This document shows, piece by piece, positions 15,079 through 24,272 of a stretch of 38,559 bases of DNA. This stretch comes from Caryophanales bacterium UBA6259. GTDB taxonomy: Bacteria > Bacillota > Bacilli > Tepidibacillales > Tepidibacillaceae. The position numbers and the translations under genes are program-made. Each line of letters starts with the position of its first letter. Within the stretch, counting starts at the first letter, position 1. Where the stretch lies: assembly GCA_002441135.1 (NCBI GenBank), contig DJVJ01000062.1, forward strand, positions 6,409 to 44,967, given 5' to 3'. The notes beneath the pieces were generated by a model. The model searched no databases and was not told the origin of the DNA. It saw only the letters and a program-made list of their open reading frames with translations.

Positions 15079-17574
15079 CTAACCTACCACAATATTAATC
15101 AGCTTACCAGGAACCACAATTAATTTGCGAATCTGCTTATCCCCAATTTGCTCTTTTACCTTTTCATCAGCCACAACAAGCTGTTCTACTTCTTCCTTTG
15201 TTGCAGAAGAGGATACCATAATTTTAGCACGTACTTTTCCATTGATTTGTACTGCCATTTCTACCTCATCTAAAACAAGGTATTCTTCATTATAGGTTGG
15301 CCATGCTACCTGATGAATACTTTCTGTATGACCCATCATCTCCCATAACTCCTCGGTAATATGAGGTGTCATTGGTGCTAAGATCTGCACAACAGTTTCA
15401 ATCGCATTCTTAAGTAGTCCACGATTACCTTCAGCTGAATAGCTATAAATTTTATTTACCAATTCCATCACAGAGCTGATTGCCGTATTAAAGTTACTTC
15501 TTAAATCAATATCCTCTGTAGCTTTCTTAATAGTCACATGAATGGTACGACGAAGCTCTTTTTCCTCATCTGTTTCTGCTTTCAACTCGTGATTATCCGT
15601 TGTTAAAGTATCTAGATTTTGAACAACAAGTCGCCATACACGATTCAAGAAGCGATGACTTCCCTCAACTCCAGAATCACTCCAGTCTAAATCACGGTCT
15701 GGTGGTGCTGCAAATAGGATAAATAGACGTCCAGTATCTGCACCATATTTCTCAATAATCTCATTAGGACTTACTACGTTTCCTTTGGATTTGGACATTT
15801 TTGCGCCATCCTTAAGCACCATTCCTTGAGTTAATAAGGATTTAAATGGTTCTTGGAAGGAGATTAGGCCAGAATCATACAATACCTTGGTAAAGAAACG
15901 AGAATATAGTAAATGCAATACTGCGTGCTCAATTCCTCCAATATACTCATCTACTGGTAACCATTTGTTTGCCATTTTGGAATCAAACGGTTTGTCCATT
16001 TCCTCAGGGCTGGTATAACGGAAATAGTACCAAGAAGAATCAATAAAGGTATCCATTGTATCTGTTTCACGGTGTGCATGTCCTCCACAGGTTGGACAGG
16101 TCGTATGAACAAAGGATTCAGACGTAGTTAATGGATTTTTCTTTCCATCAAAAACAACATCCTCTGGAAGTGTCACTGGAAGCTGCTCTAAAGGTACAGG
16201 AACAACACCACATTGCTCACAATAAACAATCGGAATCGGTGTTCCCCAATAACGTTGACGAGAAATTAGCCAGTCACGTAAACGATAGGAGGTAGTTAGC
16301 TTCCCTTTTCCTTCATTATCTAAATATTTACCAATCTGCTGAATGGCTTCCCGATTAGGCGTACTATTAAATTGTTCAGAATCCACTAACACACCATCCT
16401 CAGTGAATGCTGCAGTCATTTCATCAAGAACAACTTTATCCCCTGCTGCTGGTTGAATAACAATTTTGATTGGTAGTTGATATTTTTTAGCAAATAAAAA
16501 GTCTCTTTCATCATGAGCAGGTACACCCATAACTGCTCCTGTGCCATAATCCATTAATACATAGTTCGCAACCCAAATTGGTACGTTTTCCCCAGTTAAT
16601 GGATGCTTTGCATAGGTACCAGTAAAGTATCCTACTTTTTCAATATCAGTTGCAGTACGCGTGATCTCACTTTCCTTTTTCATCGCTTCTACAAACTCTT
16701 CAATTGCCTTCTGATTTTCTTTACCTGCAATTAATTGCGGAACCAATGGATGCTCTGGAGCGACAACCATATAGGTAACCCCGTATAAGGTATCTGGTCT
16801 TGTAGTGAAGACAGGAATTTTCTCGTCATTTAGTGCTGGAACCGTAAATACAACCTCTGCTCCTTCACTTTTACCAATCCAGTTTCGTTGCATTAATTTA
16901 ACCTTATCAGGCCATCCCTCAAGCTGATCTAAATCCTGTAACAACCTTTCCGCATAATCAGTGATACGGAAGAACCACTGACTTAACTCTTTCTTAGTAA
17001 CGTCAGTATCACAGCGCCAGCATTTGCCATCCTCTACCTGTTCGTTGGCTAAAACAGTATTACAGGTTGGGCACCAGTTTACAGCTGCTTTTTTCTTATA
17101 AGCTATTCCTCTTTCATAGAAAAGTAAAAATAGCCATTGTGTTAATTTATAATAATCAGGTAGACAAGTACCTAGATAACGATCCCAATCATAAGAAACT
17201 CCAAGACGCTTTTGCTCATTACGGATTCGCTCCATATTATTTAGCGTCCACTCTCTTGGGTTAATTCCTCTTTGAATTGCTGCATTTTCCGCTGGCAATC
17301 CAAAAGCATCCGCTCCCATTGGATGTAGTACTTGATAACCATTCATCTTCTTGAAACGTGCAATTACATCACCGATGGTGTACACACGGACATGGCCCAT
17401 ATGTAGTCCATCACCTGAAGGATATGGGAATTGCTCTAACGCATAAAACTTTGGCTTTTCAGAGTCTTCAACAGTTTTATGTACCTGATTCTTTTCCCAT
17501 GTTTCTTGCCATTTCTTTTCTACTTTTTCCGGCTGATAAACCTTTTCTGCAGTAGCAAATCCTTGCTCTGACAT
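15079..17574 (-). CDS. leuS: Leucyl-tRNA synthetase
   Basis: Class Ia aminoacyl-tRNA synthetase that charges tRNA-Leu. The 831 residues carry the HIGH-type motif HMGH (58-61), zinc-site cysteines (CPTCNTVL and CWRCDTDV), the editing domain CP1 (TRPDTLYGVTYMV and GTGAVMGVPAHDERD), the class I motif KMSKSKGN and a C-terminal anticodon-binding domain. It starts at ATG 17574 after agggaggt. It is slightly longer than the B. subtilis enzyme but has no obvious inserted domain. A T-box leader with a Leu specifier controls it. Confidence 0.98.
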   Translation of the reverse strand: MSEQGFATAEKVYQPEKVEKKWQETWEKNQVHKTVEDSEKPKFYALEQFPYPSGDGLHMGHVRVYTIGDVIARFKKMNGYQVLHPMGADAFGLPAENAAIQRGINPREWTLNNMERIRNEQKRLGVSYDWDRYLGTCLPDYYKLTQWLFLLFYERGIAYKKKAAVNWCPTCNTVLANEQVEDGKCWRCDTDVTKKELSQWFFRITDYAERLLQDLDQLEGWPDKVKLMQRNWIGKSEGAEVVFTVPALNDEKIPVFTTRPDTLYGVTYMVVAPEHPLVPQLIAGKENQKAIEEFVEAMKKESEITRTATDIEKVGYFTGTYAKHPLTGENVPIWVANYVLMDYGTGAVMGVPAHDERDFLFAKKYQLPIKIVIQPAAGDKVVLDEMTAAFTEDGVLVDSEQFNSTPNREAIQQIGKYLDNEGKGKLTTSYRLRDWLISRQRYWGTPIPIVYCEQCGVVPVPLEQLPVTLPEDVVFDGKKNPLTTSESFVHTTCPTCGGHAHRETDTMDTFIDSSWYYFRYTSPEEMDKPFDSKMANKWLPVDEYIGGIEHAVLHLLYSRFFTKVLYDSGLISFQEPFKSLLTQGMVLKDGAKMSKSKGNVVSPNEIIEKYGADTGRLFILFAAPPDRDLDWSDSGVEGSHRFLNRVWRLVVQNLDTLTTDNHELKAETDEEKELRRTIHVTIKKATEDIDLRSNFNTAISSVMELVNKIYSYSAEGNRGLLKNAIETVVQILAPMTPHITEELWEMMGHTESIHQVAWPTYNEEYLVLDEVEMAVQINGKVRAKIMVSSSATKEEVEQLVVADEKVKEQIGDKQIRKLIVVPGKLINIVVG

Positions 17575-17625
17575 GATGAAAACCTCCCTAAAATTCTAGC
17601 TTGAATTAAAAACTTTCTGAAAGTA

Positions 17626-17929
17626 TTAAAAAACCTCCCACCCCAAGCAACTTAATGCTAGGGACGAGAGGTTGTTAACAAGACCCGTGGTACCACCCTA
17701 ATGATATTCCAAAGAATACCACTCTAGAATCCTTAACGCGGATGATACGTTCAAAAGTACTAAGGAGTAGAAGCAGCTTTTACCTGTTCTTTTTCCCTTT
17801 GAATGTTCAAAGGCGAGTTCATAAGTATGGAAATATCGGTTCGCACCACCCACCGACTCTCTTTAAAACCATTTCTTATTACTATTCCTTATCGTTACAT
17901 TTTAGAAGATATAATTTACAAATAATTTA
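17626..17929 (-). promoter_or_regulatory. T-box leader of leuS (specifier CTC, leucine)
   Basis: On the minus strand the T-box sequence AGGGTGGTACCACGGGT lies at 17683-17699. Stem I contains the specifier loop gaaCTCgcc with the Leu codon CTC at 17815-17817. A terminator helix AACCTC/GAGGTT (17632-17637/17668-17673) ends in TTTTTT at 17628-17633. Uncharged tRNA-Leu should stabilise the antiterminator and allow leuS transcription. Confidence 0.95.
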
Positions 17930-17935
17930 GTTATT

Positions 17936-17965
17936 ATTATATGCAAAAACCATATCCACTGTCAA
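17936..17965 (-). promoter_or_regulatory. Consensus sigma-A promoter of the leuS leader
   Basis: Perfect TTGACA (17960-17965) and TATAAT (17936-17941) with an 18-base spacer on the minus strand. Transcription would begin near 17929, just upstream of T-box stem I. It lies between the tatA stop and the leader. Confidence 0.85.
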
Positions 17966-17997
17966 TAGACACTGGCCATGTCCATCGTAAAATTTAC

Positions 17998-18186
17998 TTA
18001 TTCTTTTTCCTTATTTTCTTTTTTAGTATCTGAATCGTCCATTAAGTCCTTTGTAGCAGACTTAAATTCTCTTAATGTTCTTCCAGCAGCTCTACCTAGC
18101 TCTGGTAATTTATTCGGTCCAAAAATAATTAAAGCAATCACTAGAATTAAAATCAAACCTGGAATACCAATATTACTTAATGGCAT
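17998..18186 (-). CDS. tatA: Sec-independent protein translocase TatA
   Basis: Pore-forming component of the twin-arginine export system. The 62-residue protein has the short N-terminal membrane helix (IPGLILILVIALIIF), the hinge FGPNKLPELGRAAGR and an amphipathic helix followed by a charged tail. It lies at the 3' end of the formate dehydrogenase cluster, whose catalytic subunit carries a twin-arginine signal, so a dedicated or co-regulated export function is likely. No tatC is in the window; the partner must be encoded elsewhere. Confidence 0.95.
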   Translation of the reverse strand: MPLSNIGIPGLILILVIALIIFGPNKLPELGRAAGRTLREFKSATKDLMDDSDTKKENKEKE

Positions 18187-18229
18187 TGTAAATACCTCCT
18201 CTTTTCTTTTCTTTTATCCTACCATAGTA

Positions 18230-18838
18230 TTATACTACCATATTAGAATATATGCTGATTATCTTCTTAACCTGTTCATAATCGTCTATCGTATTCATAT
18301 TAAAAAATGCGATAGCCAAATCTTCATTCGTGATTTTTAATTCCTCTTCTGTAATAACTTTTACCTTTAAGTCTTTAAATACATCTTGAATACGAAATTT
18401 ATTATTTTTTATGCTTTCTTCAATGACAGGAGCAGCAGACTTTTTGAAAACAGAAAAGAGTGTGTGTAATTGGCCATCGATACTTGGGACAACAATATCA
18501 TAATCCTCGATTTGCTCCACAAGAAAACGTGCTAGATTTACTGAGATAAAAGGCATGTCACAGGCAACAATAAAATTCACAGGTTGAGTTGATACCGATA
18601 AACCAGCATGAATTCCAGCAAGAGGACCTTTACCCGGATATTGATCACATACCATTGGTAGATTTAAAAATTGATATTCTTCCATATGATTAGTAACCAA
18701 AAGAAGATCCCGAAACTCAATCTGTAATGTATTTCTTATTCTCTCTATATTTGTCACTCCACCCACATCTAAAAAAGCTTTATTGGTTCCCATCCGGCTA
18801 GATAGACCCCCAGCAAGGATGATAGCTCCAGCGTCCAT
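18230..18838 (-). CDS. mobA: Molybdenum cofactor guanylyltransferase
   Basis: Transfers GMP from GTP to molybdopterin to make the MGD cofactor needed by the adjacent formate dehydrogenase. The 202-residue protein has the nucleotidyltransferase signature LAGGLSSRMGTNKA (residues 8-21), the FIVACDMPF motif with the metal-binding Asp, and GKGPLAGIHAGL. The length is typical. It is placed between fdhE and tatA in the same direction, which makes it part of the cofactor supply for FdnG. No other moa or moe genes are seen here. Confidence 0.93.
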   Translation of the reverse strand: MDAGAIILAGGLSSRMGTNKAFLDVGGVTNIERIRNTLQIEFRDLLLVTNHMEEYQFLNLPMVCDQYPGKGPLAGIHAGLSVSTQPVNFIVACDMPFISVNLARFLVEQIEDYDIVVPSIDGQLHTLFSVFKKSAAPVIEESIKNNKFRIQDVFKDLKVKVITEEELKITNEDLAIAFFNMNTIDDYEQVKKIISIYSNMVV

Positions 18839-18865
18839 CGGAATCTCACCTCCATTTGGAATCTA

Positions 18866-19663
18866 TTATTCCTTGCTCACACCATAACCTTTTTGCTGAG
18901 CAATATAATCAAGATGGATTGTAGTTAAATCGAGCATTGTTGGGTCTAGCTTTTCTAGAGCTTCACGATCATCGATTAGTTTAACATATCCATTACATTC
19001 TTTACATACATGAATTTGATTGGTAGAGTCCTCTTCTACCGTTAAGTAGCTTAATGTTTCATGGTCTTCATTACCACAATGCGAGCACTTCAGTCTTTTT
19101 TCATGCCAATCTGCATGACATCGTGGGCAGTGTAATATTTTTTGACCCTCATCCTTGATTCTGCCTAATCGTACAGGCTCTCCACAGCTTGGGCACCCAA
19201 AGAATTCCACGGATTGATTTGAATAATTTTCTTTATACTGAATGGATAAATTTTTCAAATAAGGTCTTAGGGCCTGCTCTGCTAAAAAGAACGGTATCCA
19301 TTCCTCAAGATCAAAATCCTTTGCAAATTGATTAAAATACAAATGATTTAACGACAATGCCTGATTAATCCAAACTGTTGCCAATTCAGTGTTCAATAAA
19401 TTCAATACACTGTTCATTTGATTGTTCAATTTTGAATGCTGCTCATTTAGAAGTTCTGCTAATTCTTTTATGAATGAAAGATATTGATTTTCATCGATTT
19501 TTAGATTTGTCTGAGCAATCAAAGGGATATCATTACGATAAGAAATTTCCTGAATAGCAGGCTCAAATATAACAGAGCTGGTCTTTTCCATCCATGAAGC
19601 TTGGAGACTATTTATTTTTTTCTGAAGATCTAAATACTCTGTTGAAGCAACGGATATAGTCAT
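18866..19663 (-). CDS. fdhE: Formate dehydrogenase accessory protein FdhE
   Basis: Maturation factor needed for active respiratory formate dehydrogenase; it is a rubredoxin-like iron- or zinc-binding chaperone. The 265-residue protein has a helical N-terminal half and four CxxC pairs in the C-terminal half: Cys157/160, Cys179/182, Cys193/196 and Cys220/223. The family signature FFGCPSCGEPVRLG is present. It lies downstream of fdnI, separated by a 23-base hairpin region. The full set of cysteines suggests that it is functional. Confidence 0.92.
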   Translation of the reverse strand: MTISVASTEYLDLQKKINSLQASWMEKTSSVIFEPAIQEISYRNDIPLIAQTNLKIDENQYLSFIKELAELLNEQHSKLNNQMNSVLNLLNTELATVWINQALSLNHLYFNQFAKDFDLEEWIPFFLAEQALRPYLKNLSIQYKENYSNQSVEFFGCPSCGEPVRLGRIKDEGQKILHCPRCHADWHEKRLKCSHCGNEDHETLSYLTVEEDSTNQIHVCKECNGYVKLIDDREALEKLDPTMLDLTTIHLDYIAQQKGYGVSKE

Positions 19664-19692
19664 TGTTGATTTACACCTTCCTGAAATTAGGC

Positions 19693-19713
19693 GGCTGCCT
19701 AAAAAAGGCAGCC
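19693..19713. other. Stem-loop between fdnI and fdhE
   Basis: GGCTGCCT (19693-19700) pairs perfectly with AGGCAGCC (19706-19713). It lacks a clear T-run on the minus strand, so it is more likely to be a message-processing or partial attenuation site than a full terminator. Confidence 0.5.
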
Positions 19714-19727
19714 CCTATTTCTTTATT

Positions 19728-20456
19728 TTAAACTCCTAAATTTTTACCGCTATTTGATGGAGCCTTTGATTTTTTACCTTTCTTTCCTTGAACAACTTCT
19801 TGTTGAATAAGTTCATCATACCATCTACCATGATGTTCTTTTGCGTATTCCAAAGAAACATCTCCTTTAATCATACCTCTTAAAGAAGCCTTAGATTTTG
19901 GGTGACCAATACTTAAATAAATATGGCCAACAACTAAGGTTGCCGCTAATCCTACTCCAATATTATGGATAGGATATGCCCACAGCACTAGACCCTTTGG
20001 GAAGTTATCTGGTCCCCACATTACAATTCCTGAACCAATAAGCATAATGGTGGTCAGAATTTGAACAATGGAATTTAATTTTTCCCCCGCATTATAAAAA
20101 TCCTGTTTTGGTACATCGGCATGTTTTCCAATAAAATCCTTTGCAAATGGTGCAAAAAATTGAAAATCATGTTTTTTCCATGAGATAATCTGTTTAATCC
20201 AGTGGAAAAAGCTTTTTGGATCCACTAAAATCATAAAAATGGTGGGTAGTATAAACATAATCGCAAAGATACGATGCAATAATCTCGCATTTGCTGGTCC
20301 ACCAAAAACAGGATATAACCAGTTGAAGAAGTCTGTATACATTGGTAGAGCTGTTAATAAAAGTGCGAAGAAGGCAAAGGCATTTAGCCAATGAGCAACG
20401 ATGACTGGTTTACTAAATCGTCTCACCGTTTCCTGATTATTATTTTTGCTCATCAT
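19728..20456 (-). CDS. fdnI: Formate dehydrogenase cytochrome b556 (gamma) subunit
   Basis: Membrane subunit that passes electrons from the iron-sulfur subunit through two b hemes to quinone. ATG at 20456 is preferred because aaggaggt lies 5 bases upstream; a start five codons earlier would overlap that site. The 242-residue protein has four membrane helices with candidate heme-ligating histidines (IVAHWLNAF, RLLHRIFAI, YPIHNIGVG and VGHIYLSIGHP). The C-terminal tail is Lys- and Gly-rich. The gene overlaps the fdnH 3' end by 17 bases. Confidence 0.94.
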   Translation of the reverse strand: MMSKNNNQETVRRFSKPVIVAHWLNAFAFFALLLTALPMYTDFFNWLYPVFGGPANARLLHRIFAIMFILPTIFMILVDPKSFFHWIKQIISWKKHDFQFFAPFAKDFIGKHADVPKQDFYNAGEKLNSIVQILTTIMLIGSGIVMWGPDNFPKGLVLWAYPIHNIGVGLAATLVVGHIYLSIGHPKSKASLRGMIKGDVSLEYAKEHHGRWYDELIQQEVVQGKKGKKSKAPSNSGKNLGV

Positions 20457-21273
20457 CTTTACCTCCTTCATTTAAAGAGCTTTCATCAACCTCTTTATTA
20501 AATAAACGATTGCTTAAGTAAGCGCCAACGACTCCCATTACACTTGCTCCTAAAAGAAGCTTTCCTGCTGGTTGAGCCACATCCTTCCATAGTTTAGCCG
20601 TATAGGATGTCTCAGGATTTTCTGGTAGATCATACACACTCGGTCTTTCTGCTAGCAAGTAAACCGTATGTGTTCCTCCAACTCCAGGTGGATTATAAAT
20701 GTTTGCGTTAGGATAACGTTCTTTTACTTGATTTAATCGTTCACTCGCTAGTTTTAACATTTTATCCTTTTCACCAAACATAATGGCATCTGTGTGACAT
20801 ACGGTTGCACAAGCTGGTTGAAGTCCTTCTGCTATTCGATCTGTACATAAAGTACATTTTTGAGCTACCTTATATTCCTTGCCATTTTCATCCTTTTTGG
20901 TTGCTAGCTCAATAATATCAAAGGTACAATTTTGGACACAGTATCCACAGCCTACACATTGATCCGCATTAATAACAACGGAGCCATATTCTGTATAGCT
21001 AATCGCATTTTCAGGACACACCTTTTCACAAGCAGCATCCGTACAGTGTAAACATGATGAATGCCTATACAGCCATTCAAATTGATTATCTGCAGTTACA
21101 TGCTCTGTAAATGTAAGGACGTTCCAAGTATTGGCCGTTGTTTTTTTATGAGACTGATAGCTCCCATGAAACTCTTCAAATTCTGCGGGGAGATCATTCC
21201 AGTTTTTACAAGCTACCATACAAGCACGACAACCATCACACTTTGTAACATCAATATATTTAATATATTCCAT
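20440..21273 (-). CDS. fdnH: Formate dehydrogenase iron-sulfur (beta) subunit
   Basis: Electron-transfer subunit with four [4Fe-4S] clusters. Cysteine groups are CDGCRACMVAC (Cys12, 15, 18 and 22), CLHCTDAACEKVC, CVGCGYCVQNC and CTLCTDR...CATVC. A single C-terminal membrane helix (about residues 238-256, LLLGASVMGVVGAYLS) anchors it, as in FDH-N-type enzymes. The 277-residue length is close to E. coli FdnH. The start lies two bases after the fdnG stop and uses an aaggaggg site inside the fdnG 3' end, so the genes are tightly coupled. Confidence 0.95.
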   Translation of the reverse strand: MEYIKYIDVTKCDGCRACMVACKNWNDLPAEFEEFHGSYQSHKKTTANTWNVLTFTEHVTADNQFEWLYRHSSCLHCTDAACEKVCPENAISYTEYGSVVINADQCVGCGYCVQNCTFDIIELATKKDENGKEYKVAQKCTLCTDRIAEGLQPACATVCHTDAIMFGEKDKMLKLASERLNQVKERYPNANIYNPPGVGGTHTVYLLAERPSVYDLPENPETSYTAKLWKDVAQPAGKLLLGASVMGVVGAYLSNRLFNKEVDESSLNEGGKDDEQK

Positions 21274-21275
21274 GA

Positions 21276-24248
21276 TTAATCAGCCCTCCTTACATCACAT
21301 AGAAATGCTTTAAACTCTGGAATCATTGTGTTCGCATCTCCGATGTGAGGAGTTAAATGGTTTGCAATAGCCCCTGTAACAAATCCTTTAAAACCAAAAT
21401 GCCAAGGCATTCCAACCTGATGTATTTGTTTATCTCTAATGGTATAAGGCTTAAAGCGTTTTGTTACCATAGCATAGGCTTCAATCGAACCACGTGCTGA
21501 TGTAACAATGATTTTGTCTTTATTTTTTATTCCTTTTTCCTTTGCAAGCTCTTCACTCATCTCAACGAACATATCTGAAACTAATTCAGATAACCATTCT
21601 TGGTTTCTAGATTGTGCACCAGATTGCCAATGCTCTGTTACCCGATACGTAGTAGCAACTATCGGATATTTATCAATCCCACCCTTGTCATTACGTTTAC
21701 CTGTCCATACCTTAATCGTTGGATTAAATTCCTGACTAGAGAACGCATTTGGAATTGGGCTTTCATATGGCTCATAATGTTCTGGGAAAGGCCCCTCATT
21801 TAATGCGCCGAATAGAGAGCCTACTCCATCCGCCAACATAATAAATGGATCCATTCCTCCTGCAGCTGAAGGAGCTTTTGTTTTTAGAAAATCAGGGACA
21901 TCATATCCAGCCCACTCTTGTTTTAAATCATCCCACCATATTACTTCTTTTCCTTTGGCCCATGGTTGGCCATTATAATTGGCTGATGCTCTGTTATACA
22001 AAATACGTCTATTGACTGGCCATGAGAAGGACCAATTAAGATAATTCCCCATGCCCGTATCTTTATTATCACGACGCTTTGATAAATTCTTTCCGTCTTC
22101 TGGATAGAATCCGCTATAGATCCAATTTCCACTAGCTGTTGAGCCGTCATCCATTAATTTTGTAAAATTGGCTACTAGCTTACCAGTAACAGTATCATAC
22201 CCATTAATTTCTCGAGCAACTAAATCAATATCTGGATGGTCGCCATGACCAAAATTCCAGTACAGTGCATTAATCGGTAATGCCTTTGCTGATGTATCCC
22301 CTGCATAAAGCTTCTTTATGCGAGTTGCTAAGCTATGAATAATCTCAAGATCGGCCTTTGCTTCTCCTTTTGAATCGATAGCTTTCCAGCGATACTGCAT
22401 CCAACGACCACTATTGGATACTGTACCTTCCTTCTCAAAGGATGCTGCAGCAGGAAGTAAAAATACCTCTGTTTTAATGTCTGCTGGATTCATTCCAGCT
22501 TCTTTTGTCCAGAAAGCGGCAGTTTCTGTTTCCCATAAATCAACAGCGACTAACCAATCTAAATTGGCTAAAGCAGCCTGTTCTTTCCCTGCATTAGGGC
22601 CACCAACGACAGGATTTTGGCCAAAAGCAAATAATCCCTTAATTTCATTGTTGTACATTGCCTCAAACATGGAAATATGAGAGTAATTTTTATTTCCTTT
22701 AGATAAATAATGATATCCAAATTCATTTTCCGGAGTCGCATTCGGCCCATAAAACGCTTTCAATAAACTAACAATAAACTTAGGCTTATTCACCCAATAG
22801 CCACTTTTTGGTGTTTCATTTTCAATATAATCTTTTAATGTTGCATGCTTTGCAGAGGCGGTAGGTACTCCCAGATATCCCGGTAAAATATGTGAAAGCA
22901 ATGCAAAATCCGTAGAGCCTTGAACATTACTTTCTCCACGAAGCGCATTTATTCCACCACCCGGACGTCCAACATTACCAAGTAATAATTGTAGCATTGC
23001 ATAGCTACGTACATTTTGAGATCCTACAGTATGTTGAGTAGTTCCCATTGCATACATAATTGTACCTGTTTTGTCAGGGTGTCCTGTTGCACCAAAGGTT
23101 TGTGCAATTTTTAGATAGCTTTCTTTATCTGTTCCTGTTACAGCAATAACACTATCTACATCATAACGGGAATAATGCTTTTTCATTAGCTGAAAAACAG
23201 TTCTCTCGTTTGTTAATGTTTCGTCCTTTAATATTTTTCCTTCTGCGTCCCTTTGGAAAACCCAAGTTGCCCGATCATAACTACGTTTCGCTTCATCATA
23301 TCCAGTAAATAGACCATCCTCAAAATCAAAATCTGGATGAACTAAGAAGGAAGCATTGGTATATTTAGCTACATATTCTTTATGGTATAGATTATTTTCA
23401 ATCACATAATTAAAAAGTCCACCAATAAAAGCAATATCTGTACCTGAACGTAATGCACCATACATATCTGCTTTTGAAGAAGTACGAGTGAATCTAGGGT
23501 CAACAGAAATTATTTTCCCGCCATTTTCTTGCGCTTGTAATAACCATTTAAAGCTGATTGGATGATTTTCAGCCGGATTAGCACCAATAATCAATGCACA
23601 ATCCGTATTTTTCAAATCAATCCAATGATTTGTCATTGCTCCACGACCAAATGATGGTGCCAGACCGGCAACCGTCGAGCTGTGTCATATCCGTGCTTGG
23701 TGTTCAATATAATTTAATCCAAGCCCTCTCATAAATTTAACTAATAAATAGGTTTCTTCGTTATCTAAAGCAGCTCCACCAAGACAACCTATCGCGTCTG
23801 TTTTATTAACAGTAAATCCGTTCTCCTTTTCAATAAAAGAAGCATCTCTTGTCTTTTTTAAATTACTAGTAATCTTATCTAACATCCAATTCCAATCTTT
23901 TTCTTCCCATTTATCACTGCCTGGGGCACGATATAATGGTTTTTGAAGACGTTTTTCCGAGGTAAACATATTTCTTAAGGATGTTCCTTTACTACATAAT
24001 GCACCCTGATTGATTGGATGATCTGGATCTCCTTCTGTATAAATAACATCATTATCTTTGGTGTGAACAAGAATACCACATCCGACTGCACAATATGGAC
24101 AGATTGTTGGTGTCACTTTTGATTCGGCAATTTTCAATTTTTTTGTCGCAGCTTTTGCTTGAAGGTCATTAAATCCTAGTTCAACAACAGCTAATGTTGC
24201 CGCAGTAGCCCCTGACAATTTTAAAAACTGTCTGCGATTTAGATTCAT
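21276..24248 (-). CDS. fdnG: Formate dehydrogenase catalytic (alpha) subunit, selenoprotein with in-frame TGA = Sec188
   Basis: Oxidises formate to CO2 at a molybdenum bis-MGD centre, outside the membrane. One gene, although a TGA at 23685-23687 splits it into two apparent ORFs. The reading frame continues through the TGA as QARI-U-HSSTVAGLAPSFGR then GAMTNHW, which aligns with the Sec-His site of E. coli FdnG/FdhF; a SECIS hairpin follows. The 990-residue protein has a twin-arginine signal (NRRQFLK, residues 4-10), a [4Fe-4S] site (Cys50, 53, 57 and 85) and the molybdopterin oxidoreductase and C-terminal MGD-binding domains. It is close in length to E. coli FdnG (1015). Sec insertion needs selABCD elsewhere. 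Confidence 0.94.
23656..23673 (-). promoter_or_regulatory. SECIS element for Sec188 of fdnG
   Basis: Eleven bases after the TGA the message reads GGUUGCCGGUCUGGCACC. It folds as GG-(bulged U)-UGCC/GGCA-CC with the loop GGUCU. The bulged U and the GU in the apical loop are the features SelB recognises in the E. coli fdhF SECIS, and the sequence is almost the same as that element. Confidence 0.9.
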
Positions 24249-24272
24249 ACCATTTCCCCTCTTTCCCTCTCC

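Noticed and set aside
23637..23687. Nonsense mutation or frameshift breaking the formate dehydrogenase gene
   Set aside because: The stop is TGA precisely at the Sec position, both sides are in one frame and a SECIS hairpin follows, so a selenoprotein explains it better than a pseudogene.
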